16,958 nucleotides of DNA, from positions 1 through 16,958 of the forward strand of contig USJD01000067.1 in NCBI GenBank assembly GCA_900554835.1. Reading direction: 5' to 3'. Made by a program: the position numbers and the translations under genes. This DNA comes from an uncultured Prevotella sp. GTDB taxonomy: Bacteria; Bacteroidota; Bacteroidia; Bacteroidales; Bacteroidaceae. Numbering within the stretch: the first letter of the stretch is position 1; every line of letters starts with the position of its first letter. Shown piece after piece: positions 1-6,312 of this stretch. Under the pieces are notes generated by a model. It had not been told where the DNA came from and ran no database searches. It worked only from the letters and a program-made list of their open reading frames with translations.

Positions 1-43
1 CTCTCTCGATGTTCTCACCGTCCTTAACTGGTACAATAATCAT
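1..43 (-). CDS. rpsU: 30S ribosomal protein bS21, N-terminal fragment cut by the window edge
   Basis: Read on the minus strand from the ATG at 43, the last bases of the window encode MIIVPVKDGENIER and are still open at the edge. This matches the highly conserved start of Bacteroidota bS21, a small basic subunit protein. In Bacteroidota ribosomes bS21 helps bS18 and bS6 occlude the anti-Shine-Dalgarno end of 16S rRNA (family knowledge). The 30 bases before the ATG are A/T-rich with no AGGAGG-like site, as with the other genes here. It lies downstream of pepP on the same strand but has its own promoter about 75 bp upstream. Only 14 codons are visible, so the call rests on that signature. Confidence 0.9.
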   Translation of the reverse strand, partial: MIIVPVKDGENIER

Positions 44-92
44 TTTTTTGCTTTTAATTTATTATGTTAAACTTATAATTTCTGAGCGAAAA

Positions 93-200
93 GGGCATGA
101 TGCCACAATTTGCGGGTGCAAAATTACATCTTATTTATCAAATAACCAAGATTTTAGCCGATTTTTTGCGCAAAATCGTTCATTTTGTGGCATTTAGCCC
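93..200. repeat. Imperfect inverted repeat around the rpsU promoter
   Basis: A 16-nt arm at 93-108 (GGGCATGATGCCACAA) is the reverse complement of 185-200 at 13 of 16 positions. The mismatches are clustered in the middle, leaving GGGC and ATGCCACAA perfect. The arms enclose the rpsU promoter. Between them, 159-178 is a smaller stem: CGATTTT and AAAATCG around a 6-nt loop. On the plus strand the right arm is followed by TTTTT, but no plus-strand gene needs terminating here. The role is unknown. Confidence 0.5.
119..149 (-). promoter_or_regulatory. Promoter of rpsU (-33 TTG, -7 TAATTTTG)
   Basis: On the minus strand TAATTTTG (119-126) fits the Bacteroidota -7 box TAnnTTTG. A TTG at 147-149 lies 20 nt upstream, the usual -33 spacing. 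Transcription would begin near 112 and leave a 5' UTR of about 70 nt before rpsU. Confidence 0.6.
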
Positions 201-223
201 TTTTTCATCCCCTATAAAACTTC

Positions 224-239
224 ATTTTCTGCTGAAAAT
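224..239 (-). terminator. Weak candidate terminator hairpin after pepP
   Basis: ATTTTC and GAAAAT form a 6-bp stem with a TGCT loop, about 30 bp beyond the pepP stop. On the minus strand it is followed by GAAGTTTTATA. The stem is A/T-rich and the T run is short, so read-through toward rpsU is possible. Confidence 0.3.
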
Positions 240-268
240 CATACTTTTAGATGCAGGAACTCATACTT

Positions 269-2077
269 TTATCTATCAGAAGACATCGCTTTATCCACCG
301 GACGTGTTGCTTCCCTCAACCATTCCAGGTCATCTCCTTCAAGATATGGAGAAAGTTTCTCGAAAACATCACGATGATAATCATTGAGCCATTCGATTTC
401 TTCAGTCTGAAGCATGCTGAAATCTACCGGAGACAGGTCGATAGGACAGAGCGTGAGGGATTCCATCTGCAGGAATTTGCCAAATTCTGTTGTCTGATAA
501 TCTTTTATCAACAATGTATTCTCGATTCTTACACCGAATTTGCCTGAAAGATAGAGACCTGGCTCATCGGTCACGGTCATGCCGGCACGCAAAGGAGTTG
601 GCTTCCATTCCATGCGAATCTGGTGAGGACCTTCGTGCACACTGAGATAAGATCCCACTCCATGTCCCGTACCATGCAGATAATTATATCCCTCGCGCCA
701 CATGCATTCCCTGGCCAGCGCATCCAGTTGAGTGCCCGATGCGCCATCTGGGAATTTGGCGAGTTCCAGTTGGATATGGCCTTTCAGCACCAGCGTATAG
801 ACGTGCTTCATCTCCTCGGTTACCGGTCCGAGCGCTATCGTACGGGTGATATCGGTAGTTCCATCCTGATATTGTGCTCCGGAATCTATCAGAATCAGAC
901 CTTCCGGCTTGAGAGCGACATCGGTTTCTGGCGTAGCCTCGTAGTGAACGATGGCGCCGTGGGCCTGATAACCAGCTATCGTATCAAAGGAGATATCACG
1001 GAAAAGAGGCTGCTCTGCACGGAGCGCAGTTAGTTTGCGGTCGATGGAAATTTCGGTCTGCCCACCAGCCTCCACAGCCGGTTTGAGCCATCTCAGGAAC
1101 TTGACCATCGCCACACCGTCTCTCAGCATCGCCTGTCGGAATCCCGCGATTTCCCTATCATTTTTCTGTGCTTTCATCGCAGGAACAGGTGAATTTCCTG
1201 CAATAATCTCCTGACATTTCACGGTTTTCCACAGAAAATAGCTGGTTTCATCGCCATCCAGAAGGATATTGTACTCGGAATATTGCTTCAATCCTTCAGC
1301 CACCTTATTATATGGATAGAGCGAAATGCCGTTTTCTGCCAGATAAGCCTTCACCTCGTCATTGATTTTAGCAGGATCTACATAGAGCGAAACCTGCTGG
1401 GAGGAGATGAGAAGATAGCTGACGAAGACAGGCACACAATGCACATCGGTGCCACGGAGATTGAGCGCCCAGGCGATATCATCGAGCGCAGAAACGAGCA
1501 TTCCGTCGGCATGACGCTGGCGGAGAGCAGTCCGGATGCGGGAAATCTTGGAAGCGACGGATTCTCCTGCAAATTCCATCGGATGGATTTCTACCGGATT
1601 GGCTGGGATGGCAGGACGATCTGTCCAAATCAGCTCCAACGGGTCGAAATTGGTTCTCACCGTGATGCCGCCCGACTTTCGAAGATCGGCTATCAGCCCC
1701 ACTGTTTCATGATAGGAATTCACCATACCGTCGAGACCCACTTCCGCATTTTCGCCCTTCAACTGCTGAGCGAGCCATTCAGAAATAGTAGGAGTACCCT
1801 CAATTTTCAGCTTCATCAACTGGAATTCCGTACCCTTCAATTGCTCCTCGGCAGCCAGAAAATAACGGGAATCAGTCCACAAAGCAGCTGATTTCATCGT
1901 AACCACCGCCGTACCAGCAGAACCGTTGAAACCGGAAATCCAAGCCCTACCCTGCCAATGATCGGCCACATATTCGCTCTGATGAGCGTCTGTACTTGGG
2001 AAAATGAAGGCAGAAAGATGCTCTCGGCGCATCACTTCCCTCAAACTTTCCAATCTCTGATTAATTTCATTCATCAT
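269..2077 (-). CDS. pepP: Xaa-Pro aminopeptidase (aminopeptidase P, M24B family)
   Basis: A 602-residue cytosolic metallopeptidase that removes an N-terminal residue preceding proline. The length fits the long three-domain form: two creatinase-like N-terminal domains (about 5-150 and 155-305), the M24 pita-bread catalytic domain (about 310-525) and a short C-terminal extension. The expected metal ligands are all visible: D398 (LIDSGAQY), D409 (TTDITRT), H472 (GTGHGVGS), E505 (TDEPGLY) and E519 (RIENTLL). H378 and H481 are in the positions of the proton-shuttle histidines. No signal peptide. The gene starts with two consecutive ATGs, and either could be used. The promoter is about 390 bp upstream, with two small ORFs and tandem repeats in between. 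Likely roles are peptide catabolism and protein turnover in an amino-acid-fermenting bacterium. Confidence 0.95.
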   Translation of the reverse strand: MMNEINQRLESLREVMRREHLSAFIFPSTDAHQSEYVADHWQGRAWISGFNGSAGTAVVTMKSAALWTDSRYFLAAEEQLKGTEFQLMKLKIEGTPTISEWLAQQLKGENAEVGLDGMVNSYHETVGLIADLRKSGGITVRTNFDPLELIWTDRPAIPANPVEIHPMEFAGESVASKISRIRTALRQRHADGMLVSALDDIAWALNLRGTDVHCVPVFVSYLLISSQQVSLYVDPAKINDEVKAYLAENGISLYPYNKVAEGLKQYSEYNILLDGDETSYFLWKTVKCQEIIAGNSPVPAMKAQKNDREIAGFRQAMLRDGVAMVKFLRWLKPAVEAGGQTEISIDRKLTALRAEQPLFRDISFDTIAGYQAHGAIVHYEATPETDVALKPEGLILIDSGAQYQDGTTDITRTIALGPVTEEMKHVYTLVLKGHIQLELAKFPDGASGTQLDALARECMWREGYNYLHGTGHGVGSYLSVHEGPHQIRMEWKPTPLRAGMTVTDEPGLYLSGKFGVRIENTLLIKDYQTTEFGKFLQMESLTLCPIDLSPVDFSMLQTEEIEWLNDYHRDVFEKLSPYLEGDDLEWLREATRPVDKAMSSDR

Positions 2078-2199
2078 TTTATCTCTGTTATATCTTAGTT
2101 TTACACCTTATTAAATCTCAGCAATATCTTAGCTTGCATCTGATGAAATCTCTGCGATATCTTAATTTGCATCTGATGAAATCTCTGCGACATCTTCAT
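2068..2199. repeat. Degenerate 33-bp tandem repeats abutting the pepP start codon
   Basis: Units at 2134-2166 and 2167-2199 are nearly identical. An older copy lies at 2101-2133 and a more decayed one at about 2068-2100. Read toward pepP, each unit has AAGATAT, then CAGAGAT, then GATG and AAATT. The pepP translation start (AAGATATAACAGAGAT, then ATGATG, then AAATT) has the same elements in the same order, so the gene start appears to be one member of the array. A 15-bp piece, TTTTACACCTTATTA, is also repeated at 2099-2113 and 2222-2236. Confidence 0.75.
2101..2199 (-). CDS. Candidate 32-residue leader ORF in front of pepP, built of 11-residue repeats
   Basis: From an ATG at 2199 to a TAA at 2101 the minus strand is open for 32 codons. 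The 33-bp DNA period keeps frame, so the peptide repeats itself: MKMSQRFHQMQ, IKISQRFHQMQ, then the degraded AKILLRFNKV. It is basic and has no recognised family. Its ATG overlaps the TGA of the 81-codon ORF upstream (ATGA), and its stop is 23 nt before the pepP ATG. That arrangement suits translational coupling or a leader peptide. There is no Shine-Dalgarno sequence to support a start. It may equally be a by-product of the repeat, since an in-frame 33-bp repeat stays open once its unit is open. Confidence 0.25.
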   Translation of the reverse strand: MKMSQRFHQMQIKISQRFHQMQAKILLRFNKV

Positions 2200-2441
2200 C
2201 CCTGAAATCCTATTCTGAGCATTTTACACCTTATTATATATATAGGGCAAAGAAACATCAGAAGAATCACTCCAAAAGCGCAGAAAGAATCACCCCCAAA
2301 AATCACAGAAAGAATCATCAAAAATAATCCAGTAGAATCTTCGAAAACGACTGAAAGATCCGATAAGAACTTCAGGCACGTGATCGAAACGACTGAAAGA
2401 TTCGATAAAAACCTACAGAAAGCAGGAATTTTTCTTTCCAT
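2196..2441 (-). CDS. Candidate small hydrophobic protein, 81 residues, upstream of pepP
   Basis: The ORF opens at an ATG about 22 nt downstream of the predicted transcription start, and the promoter that would drive it is the best-formed in this region. The product is very hydrophobic: residues about 37-70 could span the membrane once or twice (LFLMILSVIFGG, FGVILLMFLCPIYII). The N-terminal half contains a 14-residue repeat (FLSNLSVV, then FLSDLSVV) from the 42-bp DNA repeat. I recognise no family. It ends in an ATGA overlap with the 32-codon ORF. The favourable points are promoter position, overlap and in-frame repeat periods. Against it are the repeat origin, low complexity and the lack of any homologue I know. 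It could be a non-coding leader. Confidence 0.3.
   Translation of the reverse strand: MERKIPAFCRFLSNLSVVSITCLKFLSDLSVVFEDSTGLFLMILSVIFGGDSFCAFGVILLMFLCPIYIIRCKMLRIGFQG
2347..2412. repeat. Two copies of a 42-bp-spaced direct repeat
   Basis: ACGACTGAAAGATCCGATAA at 2347-2366 recurs at 2389-2408 with one change, a period of 42 bp. To the left, at 2262-2320, looser repeats of AGAAAGAATCA occur. The spacing is a multiple of three and matches the 14-residue repeat of the 81-codon ORF. Confidence 0.65.
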
Positions 2442-2469
2442 CAGAACGCATTTTGCTAATTAGAGATTA

Positions 2470-2501
2470 CAAAGATAATAATTTTAAGAATTAACAACAA
2501 A
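2470..2501 (-). promoter_or_regulatory. Minus-strand promoter of the pepP leader
   Basis: On the minus strand TTTG (2498-2501), a 20-nt gap and TATCTTTG (2470-2477) match the Bacteroidota -33/-7 consensus exactly. Transcription would start near 2463, leaving nearly 390 nt of leader before pepP. No comparable minus-strand box is seen nearer to pepP. Confidence 0.7.
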
Positions 2502-2541
2502 TTTAAGCGCAAATAAATGCACGTTTTACATTACTTTTTAG

Positions 2542-2549
2542 TAATTTTG
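2542..2549 (+). promoter_or_regulatory. -7 box of the mdh promoter (TAATTTTG)
   Basis: TAATTTTG fits TAnnTTTG and lies about 120 bp before the mdh ATG. The -33 position holds only TG, so the upstream element is weak. It is divergent from the pepP-leader promoter 40 bp away. The leader between it and mdh is A-rich. Confidence 0.55.
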
Positions 2550-2669
2550 CGGTCGGAAAAGAAAAATGAAGGTAAATATACTTTCAGATAGGTTCCACAC
2601 CTCTCAGAGAGGGATTTCAGCAGTTAAGAAAAAGAATTTATAAACAACTTAATATAAAAAATTGTAGTT

Positions 2670-3662
2670 ATGGAATTTTTAACTAATGACAAGCTTTTGA
2701 TCGTCGGTGCCGGCGGTATGATTGGTTCAAACATGGTTCAGAGCGCTTTGATGCTCGGTCTTACTCCAAACATTTGTCTCTACGATATCTACGAGCCAGG
2801 TGTTCACGGTGTATTCGATGAGATTCAGCAGTGTGCATTCCCAGGCGTTAACGTAACTTATACTGTTAACCCAGAGGAGGCTTTCACTGGTGCTAAATAT
2901 ATCATTTCTTCAGGCGGTGCTCCTCGTAAGGAGGGTATGACTCGTGAGGACCTCCTCAAGGGTAACTGCAAGATCGCAGCAGAGTTCGGTGACAACATCA
3001 AGAAGTACTGCCCAGAGGTAGAGCACGTAGTTGTTATCTTCAACCCAGCTGACGTTACAGCTTTGACAGCATTGATCCACTCAGGTTTGAAGCCAAACCA
3101 GTTGACATCACTCGCAGCTCTCGACTCTACTCGTTTGCAGCAGGCTTTGGCCCTTGAGTTCGGTGTACAGCAGGATAAGGTAACTGGCGCTCATACTTAC
3201 GGTGGTCATGGCGAGCAGATGGCTGTATTCGCTTCTCAGGTTAAGGTTGACGGCAAGCCATTGTCAGAGATGGGTCTTTCTGACGAGCGTTGGGAGGAGA
3301 TCAAGCACCACACAGTACAGGGTGGTTCTAACATCATCAAGCTCCGCGGCCGTTCTTCATTCCAGAGCCCAGCTTACAATGCTGTGAAGATGATCGAGGC
3401 TGCTATGGGTGGTGAGAAGTTCACATTGCCTGCTGGTTGCTATGTAAACCACGACAAGCTCGGTTTCAAGAACGTAATGATGGCTATGCCTACTACTATC
3501 GACAAGACTGGCGTTCACTTCACAGAGCCTACAGGTACTGAGGAAGAGCTTGCAAGTCTCGCTAAGTCTTACGAGCACCTTTGCAAGATGCGCGATGAGA
3601 TCGTAGAGCTTGGTATCGTTCCTCCAGTAGCTGAGTGGAAAGAGATGAACCCTAACTTGTAA
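2670..3662 (+). CDS. mdh: NAD-dependent malate dehydrogenase
   Basis: A 330-residue cytosolic enzyme interconverting malate and oxaloacetate with NAD(H). In Prevotella-type fermentation it runs in the reductive direction toward fumarate and succinate (established for the group). Seen in the sequence: the Rossmann glycine motif GAGGMIG (13-19) with D39 at the end of strand 2 for NAD; the mobile substrate loop APRKEGMTRED with R86 and R92, the arginine signature of malate rather than lactate dehydrogenase; N125 in FNPAD; D152 and R155 in LDSTRL; and the catalytic H180 in GAHTYGGHG. Codon use is strongly restricted (AAG for almost all lysines, many GCT, GTT and CGT), as expected for a highly expressed gene. 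It stands alone, with its own promoter and terminator. Confidence 0.96.
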   Translation: MEFLTNDKLLIVGAGGMIGSNMVQSALMLGLTPNICLYDIYEPGVHGVFDEIQQCAFPGVNVTYTVNPEEAFTGAKYIISSGGAPRKEGMTREDLLKGNCKIAAEFGDNIKKYCPEVEHVVVIFNPADVTALTALIHSGLKPNQLTSLAALDSTRLQQALALEFGVQQDKVTGAHTYGGHGEQMAVFASQVKVDGKPLSEMGLSDERWEEIKHHTVQGGSNIIKLRGRSSFQSPAYNAVKMIEAAMGGEKFTLPAGCYVNHDKLGFKNVMMAMPTTIDKTGVHFTEPTGTEEELASLAKSYEHLCKMRDEIVELGIVPPVAEWKEMNPNL

Positions 3663-3696
3663 TTCTTCTTAGAATTTTTATAAGTGAATGAGATAG

Positions 3697-3736
3697 GGCT
3701 GAATTGTGAGATGATTTCTTGCGATTCAGCCTTTTT
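3697..3736 (+). terminator. Rho-independent terminator of mdh
   Basis: GGCTGAAT (3697-3704) and ATTCAGCC (3724-3731) form an 8-bp stem with a 19-nt loop, followed by TTTTTCTTT. It starts 34 bp beyond the mdh stop. Confidence 0.8.
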
Positions 3737-3753
3737 CTTTATTCCTTAAAGAA

Positions 3754-3830
3754 ACTGTCATTACTGTATCTGTCATTACTGTCATTAGATGTCATTAGAT
3801 GTACTTGTCAATAGTGTCATTACTGTCATG
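3754..3830. repeat. Short degenerate repeats of TGTCATTACTG / TGTCATTAGATG
   Basis: TGTCATTACTG occurs three times and GTCATTAGAT twice in direct succession within about 75 bp, with partial copies between. This fills most of the space between the mdh terminator and the next promoter. No gene or clear structure is seen in it. Confidence 0.6.
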
Positions 3831-3906
3831 GCTTGCCGGTTCAAGATCAGCCCATAATGGTTATTTTTTCCGTAATTTAGATGAAGTGACTTTGGCATAT
3901 TTTTTG

Positions 3907-3914
3907 TAATTTTG
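3907..3914 (+). promoter_or_regulatory. -7 box (TAATTTTG) for the DUF3737 cluster
   Basis: TAATTTTG matches TAnnTTTG about 185 bp before the DUF3737 ATG. No good -33 TTTG is at the right spacing; the TTTG at 3891 is only 12 nt away. It would give a long leader. Confidence 0.5.
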
Positions 3915-3921
3915 CAAACGA

Positions 3922-4098
3922 GAAAGAATTCTTTCCTCCAACATGGGAAGAATTGGAAAAAAGAATCGAAAAGACAAATTCCCAGCTGATAGAGGAAATT
4001 CATTCTGTTTTTCCACAAAAAATGGGAAGAATCGGGGAATCCCCCCAAAAGGGAAGAATTAAGAAAGACAAATCATAATATAAAAGAAAGAATAAAAA
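3922..4098 (+). other. Purine-rich, structured leader of the DUF3737 cluster
   Basis: The stretch opens with the perfect 14-nt palindrome GAAAGAATTCTTTC (3922-3935). GGAAAAAAGAAT (3955-3966) can pair with ATTCTGTTTTTCC (4002-4014) with one bulge, enclosing a second small stem. GGGAAGAAT occurs three times (3945, 4024, 4051). No known riboswitch is recognised. The long leader suggests RNA-level control of the three genes that follow. Confidence 0.4.
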
Positions 4099-4959
4099 AT
4101 GGAACTGATTAAAAACAAAACTTTCGGTGGTGAACGCCCACTCTTTGGCGCGCACGACGTCCGTTTGGAAGATATCACTATCACTGATGGAGAATCAGGT
4201 ATCAAGTGCTGCAAGAACATAGAATGCCACAACTCTAAATTCTATGGGAAATACCCTTGGTGGCACGTGGACGGTTCTCTCATCACAGACTGCTATTTCG
4301 CCCCCGAAAGCCGATCTGCTATCTGGTACAGCAACAATATGGTGATGAAAAACTGCACCATTGACGGACCGAAATTCTTCAGGGAAATGAAAAACATCGA
4401 ACTGGAGAATGTCAATATCACGGATGCTGACGAAACTTTCTGGAAAGTGGATGGACTGAAAATCAAGAATGTAAAACTGCACGAAGGTACTTACCCATTC
4501 ATGTTCTCAAAGAATATATATGTGGACGGACTGGAAAGCGACTCGAAATATGTATTCCAGTACTGCCAGAATGTAGAAATTCACAACGCCAAGATTACCA
4601 CCAAAGACAGCTTCTGGGAATGCGAGAATGTAACCGTATATGATTCTGAACTGAACGGAGAATATCTCGCATGGCACAGTAAGAACATCAAGTTGGTGCG
4701 CTGCCACATCAGCGGCGAACAGCCTCTCTGCTATATGGATCATGTGATACTGGAAGACTGCACTTTCGGCAAGGAATGCGACCGTGCTTTCGAGGACTGT
4801 AGCAATATCGATGCACATATCAAGGGAAGTATCACCAATATCAAAAACCCTATTTCCGGTCGTATCGAAGCTGACAAAGTGGGCAGCATCACCTACACCG
4901 AGTTTGCCAAATCTCCTCAGGGCGCCTGCGAAATCATCGACAAATCGAAAGGTAAATAA
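4099..4959 (+). CDS. DUF3737 family protein, right-handed beta-helix of about twelve coils
   Basis: A 286-residue protein whose sequence looks like DUF3737, a family of unknown function. The chain divides into about twelve turns of 19-21 residues. Most turns carry an aromatic or hydrophobic pair followed a few residues later by N or D and a beta strand: PWWHVDG, AIWYSNN, FFREMKN, TFWKVDG, PFMFSKN, VFQYCQN, SFWECEN, LAWHSKN, PLCYMDH. That is the pattern of a parallel beta-helix with stacked side chains. The last 40 residues are less regular and may cap the helix. No signal peptide or membrane segment, so cytoplasmic. No catalytic motif is evident. It starts a same-strand cluster with the PLP enzyme 107 bp downstream and a nitroreductase. 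The function is unknown; a scaffold, binding or surface-mimic role is only a guess. Confidence 0.85.
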   Translation: MELIKNKTFGGERPLFGAHDVRLEDITITDGESGIKCCKNIECHNSKFYGKYPWWHVDGSLITDCYFAPESRSAIWYSNNMVMKNCTIDGPKFFREMKNIELENVNITDADETFWKVDGLKIKNVKLHEGTYPFMFSKNIYVDGLESDSKYVFQYCQNVEIHNAKITTKDSFWECENVTVYDSELNGEYLAWHSKNIKLVRCHISGEQPLCYMDHVILEDCTFGKECDRAFEDCSNIDAHIKGSITNIKNPISGRIEADKVGSITYTEFAKSPQGACEIIDKSKGK

Positions 4960-4967
4960 TCCATTTC

Positions 4968-4996
4968 TACGGACCTAACTTTTATGAAAGTCCGTA
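4968..4996 (+). other. Hairpin between DUF3737 and the PLP enzyme
   Basis: TACGGAC (4968-4974) and GTCCGTA (4990-4996) form a perfect 7-bp stem with a 15-nt loop, just after the DUF3737 stop. No T run follows, so it is not a standard terminator. It may protect or attenuate the message between the two genes. Confidence 0.5.
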
Positions 4997-5066
4997 CAGA
5001 AAAGCGATACACCCATATCCTCGTTCTTAAAAAGAACCCGACTAACATAGAAAATAAAAAGAAAAT

Positions 5067-6266
5067 ATGAAATACAATTTTGATGAAATCATCGACCGCC
5101 GGGACACCAATTCCTACAAATGGAACCTGGTAAAGGAAGAAGACGTTATCCCTATGTGGGTAGCCGACATGGACTTTCAGACTGCTCCTGCCATCATCGA
5201 GGCCCTGCAGAAGCGAGTGGCTCACGGCATCTTCGGCTACACCCTGGTACCAGACTCTTACTACGAGGCCATCACCGGCTGGTTTTCACGCCGCCACCAT
5301 TGGAACATCGAGAAAGACTGGATACTCTATACATCGGGCGTAGTGCCTGCCATTTCCTGCTGTCTGAAGGCCATCTGCATGCCTGGCGAACAGGTATTGG
5401 TGCAGACTCCTGTATATAACTGCTTCTTCTCATGCATCAAAAACAGTGGTTGCGAGGTGGTAGAAAACGAATTGAGACGAGTAGGAAACTGCACTTACGA
5501 GATAGATTTCGAGGATTTTGAGCGCAAATGTGCTGATGAAAAGACGACTGCTTTCATCCTCTGTAATCCTCACAACCCTGCCGGAAGAGTATGGAAAAAG
5601 GAGGAATTGGAGCGCATGAACGACATCTGCCAGAAGCACAACGTAAAGATAATTGCCGACGAAATCCATTGCGAACTTGTGATGCCGGGCTATCAGTACG
5701 TTCCTTTCGCAAGCATCAGCGAAGCCTGCAGAGACAACTGTGTGGTATTGAATTCCCCATCCAAATCTTTCAATATTGCCGGTCTGCAGATAGCCAACAT
5801 CATCTGTCCGGATGCCGCATTGCGCCGCCGCATCAACAGGGCTATCAATATCAACGAGGTGTGTGATGTCAACCCATTCGGAGTCATTGCTCTCCAGGCT
5901 GCATACAATGAGAGTGAGGAATGGTTGGACGAACTGAACCAGTATCTCTATGAGAACTATCAGACTGTAAAGGAATTTTTCAATTCCGAATTACCTCAGG
6001 TTCGAGTTACCCGTCTGGAAGGCACATACCTGGTATGGCTCGACATTCTGCCTTTCGAACTTTCGAGCGACGAGGCTTATGAGAAGCTGATGAATGACGG
6101 CAAGGTATTCGTGAATAGCGGCACCATGTATGGCAGAAAAGCAGGTCAGGGTTTCCTGCGCCTCAACATCGCCTGTCCTCGCAAGACCCTGATGCAGGGA
6201 CTGATCCGTATCGCCAGAGTATTAAGCCAGTACGTGGAGGATGAGGACACAGGTTGTCCGATGTAA
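5067..6266 (+). CDS. MalY/PatB-type pyridoxal-phosphate C-S lyase or aminotransferase
   Basis: A 399-residue fold-type I PLP enzyme of aminotransferase class I/II. The opening (NFDEIIDRRDTNSYKW, then PMWVADMDF) is characteristic of the MalY/PatB group, whose members cleave cystathionine or cysteine C-S bonds, releasing a thiol or H2S plus pyruvate and ammonia. Key residues: SGVVPA (90-95) at the phosphate site, N167-P-H-N-P, D198 (ADEIH) near the ring nitrogen, K233 in SPSKSFNIAGLQ as the Schiff-base lysine, and R365 (FLRLNIACP) for the substrate carboxylate. Cytoplasmic. It lies between DUF3737 and a nitroreductase 46 bp downstream, all on plus, so co-transcription is likely. C-S lyase activity is more probable than true transamination, but substrate choice cannot be read from sequence. 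Confidence 0.9.
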   Translation: MKYNFDEIIDRRDTNSYKWNLVKEEDVIPMWVADMDFQTAPAIIEALQKRVAHGIFGYTLVPDSYYEAITGWFSRRHHWNIEKDWILYTSGVVPAISCCLKAICMPGEQVLVQTPVYNCFFSCIKNSGCEVVENELRRVGNCTYEIDFEDFERKCADEKTTAFILCNPHNPAGRVWKKEELERMNDICQKHNVKIIADEIHCELVMPGYQYVPFASISEACRDNCVVLNSPSKSFNIAGLQIANIICPDAALRRRINRAININEVCDVNPFGVIALQAAYNESEEWLDELNQYLYENYQTVKEFFNSELPQVRVTRLEGTYLVWLDILPFELSSDEAYEKLMNDGKVFVNSGTMYGRKAGQGFLRLNIACPRKTLMQGLIRIARVLSQYVEDEDTGCPM

Positions 6267-6312
6267 TTTTGAATGAAGAATATAAACAATTAGAATATAA
6301 AACTGAAAGACA

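Noticed and set aside
1283..1891. A 202-codon open frame on the plus strand inside pepP
   Set aside because: It is antisense to a complete aminopeptidase P with all metal ligands, and it is a composition shadow with no family features.
3785..4048. An 87-codon minus-strand frame in the mdh-DUF3737 spacer
   Set aside because: It reads through the slippage repeats and the structured leader, has no promoter box on its strand and encodes an unremarkable Phe-rich product.
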